The notes: generated from the sequence alone by a model not told the origin. 64,000 bases of DNA from Sandaracinobacteroides sp039808025 (GCA_039808025.1 JBDHSK010000011.1:1-64000); one strand, 5' to 3'; counted from the first letter of the stretch, positions 41,544 through 50,535 are shown. Translations and numbers: made by a program.

Positions 41544-42137
41544 TTATTTCGCTGGTGCCGGCCAGTGCGAGATGACGGTCTGCGGCAGCGGACGTGGCCG
41601 TTCGTCGAGGGGTTTTGAAGGGGTGCCGATGAACACCCACCCGACGACATGCCCGCCGGGAGCGCCAAGGGCCTTGGCAACGCCCGGCAGCTGGCTCGCC
41701 AGGCCGCTCAGCCAGTTGCCGACAAAGCCCATGGCATGGGCTGCCAGCAGCAGGTTTTGGCAGGCGGCGCCGGCGGAAAGCTGTTGTTCCCATTCGGGAA
41801 TGTTTCGCCCGTGCTGAACCGTGGAAATCACCGCCACCAGCACGGGCGCCTGTGCTGCAAAGGCTTCCAGCTTTTCGATTTCGTGAGCGCCGGCCTCGGG
41901 GCGGTGCCTGTGCAGCTTTTCCAGAAGCAGCTGCCGCAAGGCATCCCTGTCGGTGATGACGACAAAGCGCCATGGCGCCAGCTTGCCATGATCGGGAACG
42001 CGGCTGGCAGCCTGCAGGATGGTTGCCAGCTGTCCGGAATCGGGGCCGGGTGCCACCAGAGTGCGCGCTTTGGCAGAGCGGCGGCTGAGCAGCAGCGACA
42101 ACGGCGTCGCACCATCATTGAACGTGGGAGTATCCAT
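41544..42137 (-). CDS. nitroreductase family protein
   Basis: A 197-residue FMN-dependent NAD(P)H oxidoreductase of the nitroreductase fold, similar in layout to YdjA. RRSAKARTLVAPGP at the N-terminus and PDHGKLAPWRFVVI form the FMN phosphate and redox region. AACQNLLLAAHAMGFVGNWL and VGWVFIGTP complete the fold. I chose ATG 42137 (MDTPTFNDG) because the conserved part begins there; neither candidate has a strong ribosome site. Substrates of this group are usually unknown. It converges with mmsA and diverges from a TonB receptor gene. Confidence 0.9.
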   Translation of the reverse strand: MDTPTFNDGATPLSLLLSRRSAKARTLVAPGPDSGQLATILQAASRVPDHGKLAPWRFVVITDRDALRQLLLEKLHRHRPEAGAHEIEKLEAFAAQAPVLVAVISTVQHGRNIPEWEQQLSAGAACQNLLLAAHAMGFVGNWLSGLASQLPGVAKALGAPGGHVVGWVFIGTPSKPLDERPRPLPQTVISHWPAPAK

Positions 42138-42238
42138 GGCGGCGTCTTGGCACAGGCTGCGGGCGATAGCCAATATGTCGCGCCCCCAGGGGGCAGCTTC
42201 AGAGTAGCTTCGTCTTCAGAAGCTGTTAGTAGCAGCAC

Positions 42239-44218
42239 ATGCCTGACATGCCCCCACCACTTCCCGAAACGATCATGGTGCGCGCCATCACCCCTGAAGC
42301 CGGAGCCGAGGCCTTTGGCGCCCTGCGGCTGGACCGGGACGACCTGTCAGGCGCATCAGGGCGTGTCGAAGATGCCTTGCGCACCATTGGCGGCATGCAG
42401 CTGTTTCGTGCCTCGTCGACCCGCACCTCGAACCCGACGGCTGATGGCCTTACGGCGCGCGGGCTGGCGGGCAACGCCGCCAGCCGCCTGCTGGTGACTT
42501 TGGATGGCGTACCTTTAGGCGACCCGTTCTTCGGGTTCGTGGCATGGGGCAACCTTATGGGCCGGCCGATCAGGCAGGCCGAACTGGTGCGTGGCGGCGG
42601 GCTGGGCGGATCAGGAGCGCTGGCTGGCACGCTGGCACTGGAAACTGCAGATCCGCAGACGGCCGCCTCGGTGCGGATGGGCAGCCGCAACAGTGCCGAA
42701 GCGATCGTATCACTGGCGCTGCCGGTGGCGTCGGGCAGTTTCGGGCTGTTTGCCGGCCATAGCCGGGGCGATGGCCAGTATCTGGTGGAAGCGCCCGGCC
42801 CCGGCGACATCAAGGCTCGCTACCGGCAAACGGCGCTGGGCGGGCGCGCTGATGTTACGGTGGGCGACTTTCAGATCGATGGCGGCATATCGGCTTTTGA
42901 CGACCAGCGGGTGCGGGGGGTGGAAGGCGCGGATATCGGCTCGTCGGGTGGCGATGCCAGCGTTCGCCTGCGCTACAATGGTTCGTGGCGTGCCCAACTG
43001 GCGATGTTCGCACAGATTCGCGATTTTTCGACCGTAAACCGCACTCTGGATGCCACGCGCACCATCGCCACCACCAACCTCGACCAGGAAAAGACCCCGG
43101 CCCACGGCTGGGGCCTGCGCCTTACGGTCGAGCCGCCGCTGGCTGAGGATGTGGCACTGGCGACAGGAGCCGAGTGGCGGGAGAATAGCGGCCAGACCCG
43201 CGAGCTGTTCCGCTTTGTGGCAGGAGAGCCCACCCGGTTGCGGCTGGCCGGCGGCTCCCAGCAGACGGGGGGGGTGTTTTTCAATGCCAGCTGGCGGGCA
43301 ACTCCGCAGTTGCTGCTGACTGCGGCGGGCCAACTTGACCGCTGGCGCATCAGCGATGGCCTGTTGCAGGAGATGGATCGTGCCAGTGGCGCCATCACCC
43401 TTCAGGAAAGCGGTGCGCCGCGAACGGGCACCGAACCAGGTGCCCGTCTTGGCCTCACCTATCGTCCGGCGCCTGCTTTGCTGTTGCGTGCCGCCAGCTA
43501 TCGGGGGTGGCGGCTCCCCACTCTGAACGAGCTCTATCGGCCGTTTCGGGCCGGGCCCAATGCAACGGCCGCCAATCCTGATCTGCAACCGGAACGGTTG
43601 TGGGGAGGCGAGATCAGCCTGGCCTACCAGCCACTGGCCAATGCCAGTGTTTCTGTGACCGGCTTCTACAACCACTTGCAGAACCCGGTCGCCAATGTGA
43701 CTCTGGCCTCCGGGCCGGGAATCTTCCCCGGCGTCGGCTTCGTGGCGGCCGGTGGCCAGTACCGGATGCGGCAGAACCTGAAGCACATCAACAGCCACGG
43801 GCTCGAGGCCGATGCCCGCCTGTCATTGCGCAACGGGCGTATCGTTGGCAGCCTTGCCGTGGTAGATGCCACTGTGGCCGGAGGCGGGCTCGATGGTTTG
43901 CGGCCGGCGCAGGCTCCGGCCTTCAGCGCCAGCCTTTCCGTGGCCCGGCAGTTCGGGGTTGCCGATCTGTCGGTCACTCTACGTCACCTTGGTTCGCGCT
44001 TTGAAGACGACCGCAACCAGCGTCGCCTGCCGGCGGCCACCACCATTGACCTAATGGCGACCGTTGCCATGGGGCGCGGTCTGGACCTGTGGCTGGCAGC
44101 CGAGAATCTGACCGATGCACTGGTTGCCAGCGGCTTTTCCGGCCAACAGTTCGAACGCGGCCAGCCCCGTACGCTATGGCTGGGCCTGCGTTACCAGCCG
44201 GGTGCCGGCCGGCCCTAG
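42239..44218 (+). CDS. TonB-dependent receptor with apparently missing signal peptide
   Basis: A 659-residue receptor with a plug (about 30-140; ARGLAGNAASRLLVTLDGVP) and barrel, including the WRLPTLNELYRPFRAG, NPDLQPERLWGGE and NLTDALVASGFS motifs typical of cobalamin or siderophore receptors. A TonB box-like ETIMVRA lies at residues 10-16, right after the first ATG, and an in-frame TAG lies at 42230-42232. No signal peptide can therefore be encoded in frame. In another frame just upstream, LLVAAHA resembles a signal-peptide end. Either the gene is broken or a base is wrong here. The terminal residue is Pro, not the usual Phe/Trp. Confidence 0.85.
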   Translation: MPDMPPPLPETIMVRAITPEAGAEAFGALRLDRDDLSGASGRVEDALRTIGGMQLFRASSTRTSNPTADGLTARGLAGNAASRLLVTLDGVPLGDPFFGFVAWGNLMGRPIRQAELVRGGGLGGSGALAGTLALETADPQTAASVRMGSRNSAEAIVSLALPVASGSFGLFAGHSRGDGQYLVEAPGPGDIKARYRQTALGGRADVTVGDFQIDGGISAFDDQRVRGVEGADIGSSGGDASVRLRYNGSWRAQLAMFAQIRDFSTVNRTLDATRTIATTNLDQEKTPAHGWGLRLTVEPPLAEDVALATGAEWRENSGQTRELFRFVAGEPTRLRLAGGSQQTGGVFFNASWRATPQLLLTAAGQLDRWRISDGLLQEMDRASGAITLQESGAPRTGTEPGARLGLTYRPAPALLLRAASYRGWRLPTLNELYRPFRAGPNATAANPDLQPERLWGGEISLAYQPLANASVSVTGFYNHLQNPVANVTLASGPGIFPGVGFVAAGGQYRMRQNLKHINSHGLEADARLSLRNGRIVGSLAVVDATVAGGGLDGLRPAQAPAFSASLSVARQFGVADLSVTLRHLGSRFEDDRNQRRLPAATTIDLMATVAMGRGLDLWLAAENLTDALVASGFSGQQFERGQPRTLWLGLRYQPGAGRP

Positions 44219-44246
44219 CCAGCGACGGTTCTCCTTGTGTTGCAGC

Positions 44247-44927
44247 CTAGAACGGCTTGGTAACCCCAAGGTAAGAGGTGGCTACCAGAAGCGCATAGAC
44301 CACGAACACCCACACGCGGGTATCGTCCATGGTGCGACGCAGCGGCAATTCGGTGGCATCGCTCGACCCTTCGGCCAGCAGCCGCTTCAGCTGCGGCCCA
44401 ACCGGCTTGAAGCGGATCTCGGTAATGATGGCGGCCACGAAGATCAGCCCGAACAACAGGGCCTTGCAGGCCAGCCAGTGGGGGGCAAGGGGTTCCCCCG
44501 TCGCCAGCGACAGGCTGCCAAGGCCAAGATAGAACAGGGTGATCACGATCTTCAGTGCGAACTCGATCCTCTGGTTGCGCGCGGCCCGGGGCGTCTGGTC
44601 GTGGTGGTGCGAATCCCACGCCAGCCACAGCCAGCCAAGGCCGATTACCCAGGCGGCTGTCAGCAGCAGCGGCGGAACGGCCCAGTAACCACCCATGGTC
44701 ACCACCGTCAGCGACATCGGCACCATCAGCGCCCAGGCGCTGCGGGGGATCATGTCAGTTACGACCAGAAGTTTCAGAAGCGCCAGGCGCTGATCTAGGG
44801 AATAGAGTTGACGTTTGCGGAAATGCTGACCGGCCAGGAATACCCCCATGTCGGCACCCAGCCACAGAACGAACAGCAGCAGGTGCAGGTAGACGACAGT
44901 TGGGTAGGCGAGGGCGGTAAGCGACAT
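44247..44927 (-). CDS. conserved polytopic membrane protein, CopD/DUF2269-like
   Basis: A 226-residue inner-membrane protein with about six membrane segments. The first reads YPTVVYLHLLLFVLWLGADM with a His that could bind heme or metal; WDSHHHDQTP follows in a cytoplasmic loop. The general layout resembles CopD-like or DUF2269-type proteins, but I do not recognise a definite family. The ATG at 44927 follows AAGGAT. It converges with the TonB receptor gene on its left and diverges from another receptor on its right. Function unknown. Confidence 0.7.
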   Translation of the reverse strand: MSLTALAYPTVVYLHLLLFVLWLGADMGVFLAGQHFRKRQLYSLDQRLALLKLLVVTDMIPRSAWALMVPMSLTVVTMGGYWAVPPLLLTAAWVIGLGWLWLAWDSHHHDQTPRAARNQRIEFALKIVITLFYLGLGSLSLATGEPLAPHWLACKALLFGLIFVAAIITEIRFKPVGPQLKRLLAEGSSDATELPLRRTMDDTRVWVFVVYALLVATSYLGVTKPF

Positions 44928-44984
44928 GCGGATATCCTTGAAATATAATAAGTCACCTTGACAGGGAAATCGAGATCAGGGAAG

Positions 44985-44996
44985 TTGTCCGGACAA
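44985..44996. promoter_or_regulatory. palindromic operator-like site before a TonB receptor
   Basis: TTGTCCGGACAA is a perfect 12-bp palindrome 65 bases upstream of the receptor ATG, between two divergent genes. Such sites suit GntR- or LacI-type dimers. The regulator is not in this window. Confidence 0.45.
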
Positions 44997-45060
44997 TTTT
45001 TCCATGATCAACGGATCGGGCGGCTGCGGCTGCCAGTTGATACCTCAAGGGGAGTTAACA

Positions 45061-47541
45061 ATGAAGGGGTTCCTGTTTTCCTCGGCTGCCATTGTGCCTG
45101 CCATTATGCTGGCAAGCCCGGTGCAGGCCCAGCAAGATGATTCGCGCCGTGCAGAGAGTGGCGGCATCGAGGACATCATCGTCACTGCCCAGCGCCGCAG
45201 CGAGAGCATGCAGAAGGTGCCAATCGCGGTATCGGCCTTCTCGCAGGATCAGCTTCGTTCCCAAGGGGTGTCCTCGACACTCGATCTCGGCCGGTTCGTT
45301 CCCAACCTGCTGTCGATGAACAACACCGGTATCGGCACGGCCAACGCCTTCTACATCCGCGGCCTTGGCAATACCGAAACCATCTCGACCTTCGATCCGC
45401 CCGTCGGCACCTATGTCGACGATATCTACCTGAGCCGCCAGAATGCCAACAACATCAACCTGTTCGATGTAGAGCGTGTTGAAGTTCTGCGCGGGCCGCA
45501 GGGCACCTTGTTCGGCCGCAACACCACGGGCGGCGCCATCAACGTGGTGATGCGCCAACCTGGAACCGAATTTGGCGGCTATGCCGAAGTGGGGTACGGC
45601 AGCTACGACAAGAAAGTCGTTCGCGGCTCTGTCGATATTCCGGTCAATGATAGCCTCGGGGTCAAGATTTCCGGCTACTGGCAAGACGACGACGGCTTCG
45701 TGAAGAATGTCACCACCGGCGACCGTCTGAACGACGATGACGGCTGGGGGGTGCGCCTGGGCATTCGCGGCGATCTTGCCGATGGCATCCAGTGGACCGG
45801 TTCTTACGCGCACATCGTTGCCAATGGCGAGAATATCCTGAATTTCACCTGCAACCCCGCCAACCCCACGGAATGCGATGGCCGCTATGCGACCACCGGA
45901 ATCCCGGCCGGGCGCACATCGGCTGATTCTCCCTTTGCCTCGCTGGCGATCACCGGCCGCAAGAAGAACTATCTGCTGGGCAACTACACCCAGACCAATC
46001 TCATCACCTCGAACCTGGCGTTCGATATCGGCGACAGCGCCAAGCTCAACCTGATTACCGGTTTTGTGACCCAGGCCCAGCAATATGCCATGGATTTCTA
46101 TGATGGCCGCGGCGGACCGTCGCTGTCAGTTCCGGTCCCGCCTGTCAGGGGATACGCGCGCGGGGGCTTTACTTTCCTGAACGACGGTACCCACGAACAG
46201 TTCAGCCAGGAAGTCAAGCTGACCGGAAATTTCACCAATAATTTCGTCGAATATGTGGCTGGTGTTTTCTACCTTCATGAAAACAACATGACGGATTTCG
46301 CCGATCTGTTCACGGTTGCGGCACCGGTTACTCTGGTTCTGGGTGACCGTACCCTTCGCAATACCACCCGCGCGATTGCCGGATACGCTCAGGCGGATTT
46401 CAACGTCACCAGCCAGCTGAAACTTACGGCCGGTATCCGCTATACTGATGAAGTGAAGACTCTGAACGTCCACGATAACCGCGTGCAGTGCAGTGGCAAC
46501 GTGCTGCCGGCCACCTGCCTTGATAATCATAATCTGTTCGGTCCATCGGGTCTTGCCATCCCCACCCGATTGCAGGCCAAGCTGTGGACCCCGCGCTTTG
46601 CCGTCAATTTCAATGCGACCGACGATGTGCTGCTGTTCGCATCGGCGACGCGCGGTTTCAAATCCGGTGGCTGGAATGCCCGGGTCACTTCGCCATCGGC
46701 GTTCATCCCCTTCAACCCCGAGAAGGTGTGGAGCTATGAAGCTGGTGTGAAATCCGAGTGGTTCGACCACCGGGTGCGCGCCAACCTTACGGTTTTCCAC
46801 CTCGATGTCCGCGATTTGCAGACGCCTTCGGCCCTGGTGGCACCCAACGGCTCGGCGTCGTTCATCACCCGCAACTTCGCCAACATGAAGAACACCGGGG
46901 TCGAGGCCGAGCTTACCGTGGCGCCGGTCACCGGGCTGCATCTGTATGTCAATGCCGGGTATCAGGATGCCCGCCTCTCGATCAACCGCGACGCGCCTGA
47001 TTTCGATGAGTATGGCATTCAGTCTGTCAACGCCCAGCAGAAGCTATGTCAGGCACTGCTTGCGGCCGGCAACATCCCCGGCGGGCCTGGCACCACGGCA
47101 GCCTGCGGCGCCGGGATCATCACCCCAGAGGGCGAGATCGCGCAACCCACCCGCACCCCCAAGCTGACTCTGGCTTTTGGCGGCAGTTATGAGATGCCGC
47201 TCAGTGAAAGCCTGTCGCTCACGCCGTCAGTGAATGTCAGCTATCGCAGCTCTCAGGAAACGGGGTCAGCCAACTATACCATCTATTCGGGCAGCATCAG
47301 CGGCACCAACGGCTCATTCCCCGCCAATCCGTTCAGCGGCGACATCATCACGGGTTCGTTTGCGCCTTCGGCATGGTTCGTGAATGCCGGCGTATCGCTG
47401 AACGGCCCCGAGAATGTGTGGCAGGTGTCACTCACCTGCACCAACTGCTTCAACCGGGTTGCCGCCAACACCTCGCTGGTGAACACCCGCTATATCGACA
47501 GTCCGCGGCGGTGGAACGTCAGCCTGCGCCACCGATTCTGA
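45061..47541 (+). CDS. TonB-dependent receptor
   Basis: An 826-residue outer-membrane receptor. It has a Sec signal (about 1-21, ending VQAQ), a TonB box (DIIVTAQRRSESMQ), a plug (about 45-165; FYIRGLGNTETISTFDPPVG, then VERVEVLRGPQGTLFGRNTT) and a barrel ending RRWNVSLRHRF. Cys pairs occur in loops (FTCNPANPTEC, LTCTNCFN). GGGGAG precedes ATG 45061. It is the first gene of a rightward group with an NTF2-like protein and an exported nucleoside hydrolase, so a purine or nucleoside-like ligand is possible, but this is inference. Confidence 0.95.
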   Translation: MKGFLFSSAAIVPAIMLASPVQAQQDDSRRAESGGIEDIIVTAQRRSESMQKVPIAVSAFSQDQLRSQGVSSTLDLGRFVPNLLSMNNTGIGTANAFYIRGLGNTETISTFDPPVGTYVDDIYLSRQNANNINLFDVERVEVLRGPQGTLFGRNTTGGAINVVMRQPGTEFGGYAEVGYGSYDKKVVRGSVDIPVNDSLGVKISGYWQDDDGFVKNVTTGDRLNDDDGWGVRLGIRGDLADGIQWTGSYAHIVANGENILNFTCNPANPTECDGRYATTGIPAGRTSADSPFASLAITGRKKNYLLGNYTQTNLITSNLAFDIGDSAKLNLITGFVTQAQQYAMDFYDGRGGPSLSVPVPPVRGYARGGFTFLNDGTHEQFSQEVKLTGNFTNNFVEYVAGVFYLHENNMTDFADLFTVAAPVTLVLGDRTLRNTTRAIAGYAQADFNVTSQLKLTAGIRYTDEVKTLNVHDNRVQCSGNVLPATCLDNHNLFGPSGLAIPTRLQAKLWTPRFAVNFNATDDVLLFASATRGFKSGGWNARVTSPSAFIPFNPEKVWSYEAGVKSEWFDHRVRANLTVFHLDVRDLQTPSALVAPNGSASFITRNFANMKNTGVEAELTVAPVTGLHLYVNAGYQDARLSINRDAPDFDEYGIQSVNAQQKLCQALLAAGNIPGGPGTTAACGAGIITPEGEIAQPTRTPKLTLAFGGSYEMPLSESLSLTPSVNVSYRSSQETGSANYTIYSGSISGTNGSFPANPFSGDIITGSFAPSAWFVNAGVSLNGPENVWQVSLTCTNCFNRVAANTSLVNTRYIDSPRRWNVSLRHRF

Positions 47542-47571
47542 CTTGGGAGAACTACCCGTTCCGGCTATGCA

Positions 47572-47601
47572 CCCTCCTGATGCGCTTGTGCATCAGGAGG
47601 G
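47572..47601 (+). promoter_or_regulatory. 12-bp perfect hairpin containing a Shine-Dalgarno
   Basis: CCCTCCTGATGC (47572-47583) and GCATCAGGAGGG (47590-47601) are perfectly complementary with a 6-base loop. No T-run follows. The 3' arm contains AGGAGGG, the only ribosome-site-like sequence before the GTG at 47617, although it lies about 16 bases away. It may act as terminator, stability element or translational gate. Confidence 0.55.
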
Positions 47602-47616
47602 GAAAGCAGACTGACG

Positions 47617-48087
47617 GTGGATAAGGAAGTAAATTCACTCAACAGGTTGCTGGCGACGGAGGCCATCCGCCAGTTGAAGGCGCAGCGGCTCAGGGCCATC
47701 GACTCCAAGGACTGGTCCACCTACGCCGCACTGCATGCCGATGATCATGTGTCAGACAGCTATGGCGGCGAGGTGATGCGCGGCAATGCCGCCAACGTCC
47801 GTCATTTGTCGGCACTGCTTGAAGGCGTGACCACCATACATCAGGTGCACTCCTACGAGATCAGCTTCACGGGGGACAACGACGCCAGCGGGATCTGGGC
47901 CATGGAGGACCGGTTGTACTGGACACAGGGCGGCAAACCGCACTGGATACATGGCTGGGGGCATTACCACGAACGCTATCGCTGTGAGCGTGGCGTCTGG
48001 CGCTTCTGCTACCGCCGGCTGGATCGGCAGCGCGTGGAAATGTCAGACGGCGGCAACCTGGAGGAGCGTGACAGACCGACTTCCTAG
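47617..48087 (+). CDS. NTF2/SnoaL-like protein
   Basis: A 156-residue cytoplasmic protein of the NTF2-like superfamily (SnoaL/LinA-type cone fold). The helix-start pattern LATEAIRQLKAQRLRAIDSK, then DWSTYAALHADDHVSDSYGG and the WGHYHERYRCERGVWRFCYR strands fit this group. It includes a His-Asp pair that in related enzymes takes part in dehydration or isomerisation. The GTG start at 47617 is downstream of a hairpin that hides AGGAGG. It sits between a TonB receptor and an exported nucleoside hydrolase. Substrate unknown. Confidence 0.78.
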   Translation: MDKEVNSLNRLLATEAIRQLKAQRLRAIDSKDWSTYAALHADDHVSDSYGGEVMRGNAANVRHLSALLEGVTTIHQVHSYEISFTGDNDASGIWAMEDRLYWTQGGKPHWIHGWGHYHERYRCERGVWRFCYRRLDRQRVEMSDGGNLEERDRPTS

Positions 48088-48130
48088 GCTGCCGATTGGC
48101 GAGAAATCTGGTGCGGAGGAAACGCGGGCA

Positions 48131-49276
48131 ATGACCCATTGGCGCGCCGGTTGGCGACTATTGATGGCATGGCTGACCAGTGCCTGCCTGTTGCCGGGAA
48201 TGGCGGGGCTGCTTCTGGCAGGCCCGCTGCGTGCAGAAACTGCGGCCCCTGTCGCGATCGTGTTCGATACCGACATGTATGGCGATATCGACGACGCCCT
48301 GGCGCTTGCGGCCCTGCATGCCCTTGCCGACCGGGCAGAGGCAAGGATTGCCGCCGTCACGCTCAGCACGGGCGGTAGCTGGCCGGCCGCCTTCGTCAGG
48401 GCCGTAAATCGTTATTATGGCCGTGATATCATTCCGGTAGGTGTGGTAACGGGTGGCGTGACAGAGGAATCGACACGCGCCACCTTTACCCAACGCGGGT
48501 GGCAGGCATGGCTGCCGTCACCTGATGGCATTAATTACACGCAGGAATCAGCCCGGCAGGCCGGAGAAGTACCCAGACCGGCCGACGACGCTGTCAGGGT
48601 TCTGCGCCAGGTGCTGGCGGCTGCACCAGACCATGCTGTCGTGGTGGTGCAGGCAGGGTTTGGAACCAATCTGGCACGACTGCTTGAATCAGCACCTGAT
48701 TCGTTCAGCCCGCTAGACGGTCGTGCTCTGGTGGCTTCCAAGGTGCGGCTTCTGGTGATGATGGCCGGCAATTTTGCCAAGGTCGGCACGGAAGGTGGTG
48801 CTGCAAGCCAGCCGGAGTTCAACCTGCTGATGGATGTGCCATCGGCACAATCCGTAGTGACGCAATGGCCAACCCGGATCGTGTTCAGTGGCTATGAAAT
48901 CGGCGCAAAGGTCAGGTTTCCGCAGCGACTGGCCGAGCGTGGCTTTGCCGCCATGCCCGGCAACCCGGTGGCCGTGGCCTATCATCATGCATTGACACAA
49001 TATCTCCGGGCATCGGGGCACCCGGAAAAACCTCACGATCACGCCACATTCGATATCACGGCGGTACTGCACGCCGTGCGCCCGGATGACGGATATTTCT
49101 CTCTGTCGGCGCCCGGAACGGTTTCGGTGATGGCCGATGGCAGCAGCCGGTTCAGCGCCGGGGGTGCGGGCCGGCACCAGTTCCTGCAATTGCCGGATGA
49201 CCAGAAGCTGCGGCTTCAGGAAGCCATCAGCCTGCTGGTTACCCAGCCACCAGCCCGCCGTCTCTCTGGCCGATAA
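48131..49276 (+). CDS. exported nucleoside hydrolase-like protein
   Basis: A 381-residue member of the inosine-uridine nucleoside hydrolase fold. A long N-terminal signal (about 1-35, ending PLRA) suggests a periplasmic location, which is unusual because most nucleoside hydrolases are cytoplasmic. The calcium-binding signature reads FDTDMYGDIDDALALAAL (DTDxxxDxDDA). VVVVQAGFGTNLARLL and LLVMMAGNF correspond to later active-site strands. It follows the NTF2-like gene by 43 bases and is probably in the receptor operon. It may cleave imported nucleosides or related N-glycosides. Confidence 0.85.
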   Translation: MTHWRAGWRLLMAWLTSACLLPGMAGLLLAGPLRAETAAPVAIVFDTDMYGDIDDALALAALHALADRAEARIAAVTLSTGGSWPAAFVRAVNRYYGRDIIPVGVVTGGVTEESTRATFTQRGWQAWLPSPDGINYTQESARQAGEVPRPADDAVRVLRQVLAAAPDHAVVVVQAGFGTNLARLLESAPDSFSPLDGRALVASKVRLLVMMAGNFAKVGTEGGAASQPEFNLLMDVPSAQSVVTQWPTRIVFSGYEIGAKVRFPQRLAERGFAAMPGNPVAVAYHHALTQYLRASGHPEKPHDHATFDITAVLHAVRPDDGYFSLSAPGTVSVMADGSSRFSAGGAGRHQFLQLPDDQKLRLQEAISLLVTQPPARRLSGR

Positions 49277-49361
49277 GAACAGAGAGATTCGGCCATATGA
49301 TCAGGCCGTGCTTCCGCGTGCCATGATCATGCTGGCCGGCGGCTGAATCCCGGGATGTGTT

Positions 49362-50069
49362 TCAGGCGCATGATAGTGCGGATTTCCGGCGTTTGTTGCG
49401 AACAACTCCGCCTGCCAGGCCAAAGCCTGCTATCATCATTACCCAGGAAGCGGGTTCGGGCACGGGAATGACGACCGATTGCTTGCCGAGATGGATATCA
49501 TCAACAGCAAAATCATTGCCGGCTCGAACAGTGTTGGCATTCACCAATCTGACAACAGCCGTAGATGCAGAGCCACTGTTGAAGTTGCTGGATAGGCCGA
49601 TCCACTGGCCAACCGGGTTTTCCGGCACACCAAGTGTGACCAGATCGGAAAAGGCTCCGCCATCGAGAGAGACGCTGAACGTCAGCAGAGGCGGGTTGAC
49701 CCCCCCGCCGGAACAACAGACATTGGCCACGAAGGCTTCGAAGAAGTAGTTTGTATTGGAATCGATGGCGATGGAACCGGAGTTCCAGACGACATCACCA
49801 GCATTCGGTGAACCGTTTACCACCATCATCAGGCCGCTTCCTGAAGTGTGGTCACCAATCGACACGAAATTGCCGTTCCATGGCCAAGGGTCAGATCGAA
49901 CTGTATACTGGCCTTCGTCGTTATTACTAGCAGGTGAGTATAAATAGTCTGACGTAAATCCACTGTTTCCAGATTCGAAATCACCATTTGTGATCAGGTT
50001 GGCGGCTTGGGCAATTTCAGGCATTGCCAATACAGCAGCTGCTGCCAGAAAACGTGATATACGCTTCAT
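49362..50069 (-). CDS. PEP-CTERM-anchored exported protein
   Basis: A 235-residue secreted protein with a Sec signal (about 1-22, ending AQAA), a beta-rich carbohydrate-binding-like domain (NLITNGDFESGNSGF at its start, FAVDDIHLG near its end) and a C-terminal sorting signal: PVPEPASW, a hydrophobic segment (VMMIAGFGLAGGVV) and an RNKRRKS tail. The exosortase system cleaves such tails and anchors or exports the protein, often with extracellular polysaccharide. AGGAAG precedes ATG 50069. No exosortase gene is in this window. Ligand unknown. Confidence 0.9.
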   Translation of the reverse strand: MKRISRFLAAAAVLAMPEIAQAANLITNGDFESGNSGFTSDYLYSPASNNDEGQYTVRSDPWPWNGNFVSIGDHTSGSGLMMVVNGSPNAGDVVWNSGSIAIDSNTNYFFEAFVANVCCSGGGVNPPLLTFSVSLDGGAFSDLVTLGVPENPVGQWIGLSSNFNSGSASTAVVRLVNANTVRAGNDFAVDDIHLGKQSVVIPVPEPASWVMMIAGFGLAGGVVRNKRRKSALSCA

Positions 50070-50163
50070 GGCTTCCTCCCTTGTTAATTCCAGCACTCTG
50101 GGGCTGAAGGCTGTTTTTACCATGCCTTCCTTTCCTGTTCAACACATTGTGTTTCATGCGTTG

Positions 50164-50205
50164 GGACAGGATTCGGAGATGTGCGGCAGAATCAGGATCC
50201 TGTCC
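50164..50205. repeat. inverted repeat in the 275-base gap between PEP-CTERM gene and tRNA-Gly
   Basis: GGACAGGAT (50164-50172) and ATCCTGTCC (50197-50205) form perfect 9-bp arms with a 24-base spacer. The rest of the gap (50070-50344) holds no open frame I trust and no clear promoter. The structure could end the tRNA transcript or act in PEP-CTERM gene control. Confidence 0.4.
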
Positions 50206-50344
50206 GGTGACTCTTGCTGGCTCGTCTGATTGCCGGGCGTGTATGGAATGTGGTTTCCCCGGTATCGGAGTTACTGCGGGCCAGCGCAATGCAGTTTCTG
50301 GGCCGAGGAGTTCACTATGGCCTGCATGTCCGTGAACCATATGA

Positions 50345-50418
50345 TGGAGCGGGTAGCGGGAATCGAACCCGCATATTCAGCTTGGAAGGCTGCTGCACTA
50401 CCATTGTGCTATACCCGC
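50345..50418 (-). tRNA. tRNA-Gly (anticodon TCC)
   Basis: The minus-strand sequence folds as a tRNA. The acceptor stem is GCGGGTA (50418-50412) with TACCCGC, discriminator T and an encoded CCA (50347-50345). The D-arm AGCACAATGGTAGTGC, anticodon loop CTTCCAA with TCC, and T-arm GGTTCGATTCC are all visible. The length is 74 bases including CCA. It reads GGA codons and lies downstream of tRNA-Tyr on the same strand. Confidence 0.95.
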
Positions 50419-50449
50419 GCGCTGCTGAGTGGCAGGCCCCGGTGCCGGG

Positions 50450-50535
50450 TGGTGGAGGGGGTTGGATTCGAACCAACGTACGGAAAACCGGGCAGATTTA
50501 CAGTCTGCTGCCTTTAACCACTCGGCCACCCCTCC
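50450..50535 (-). tRNA. tRNA-Tyr (anticodon GTA)
   Basis: The minus-strand sequence folds as a class II tRNA. The acceptor GGAGGGG (50535-50529) pairs with CCCCTCC, then discriminator A and encoded CCA (50452-50450). The D-arm has GGCCGAGTGGTTAAAGGC, the anticodon loop CTGTAAA gives GTA, and a long variable arm CCGGTTTTCCGTAC precedes the T-arm GGTTCGAATCC. Length is 86 bases. It probably shares a transcript with tRNA-Gly, 31 bases away. Confidence 0.95.

Noticed and set aside
44940..44965. TATAAT (44944) and TTGACA (44958) as a promoter for the receptor at 45061
   Set aside because: Their order is reversed for a plus-strand promoter and the spacing is wrong.
49277..49361. Search for a terminator or small gene between the nucleoside hydrolase and PEP-CTERM genes
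   Set aside because: No hairpin with T-run and no convincing open frame were seen.
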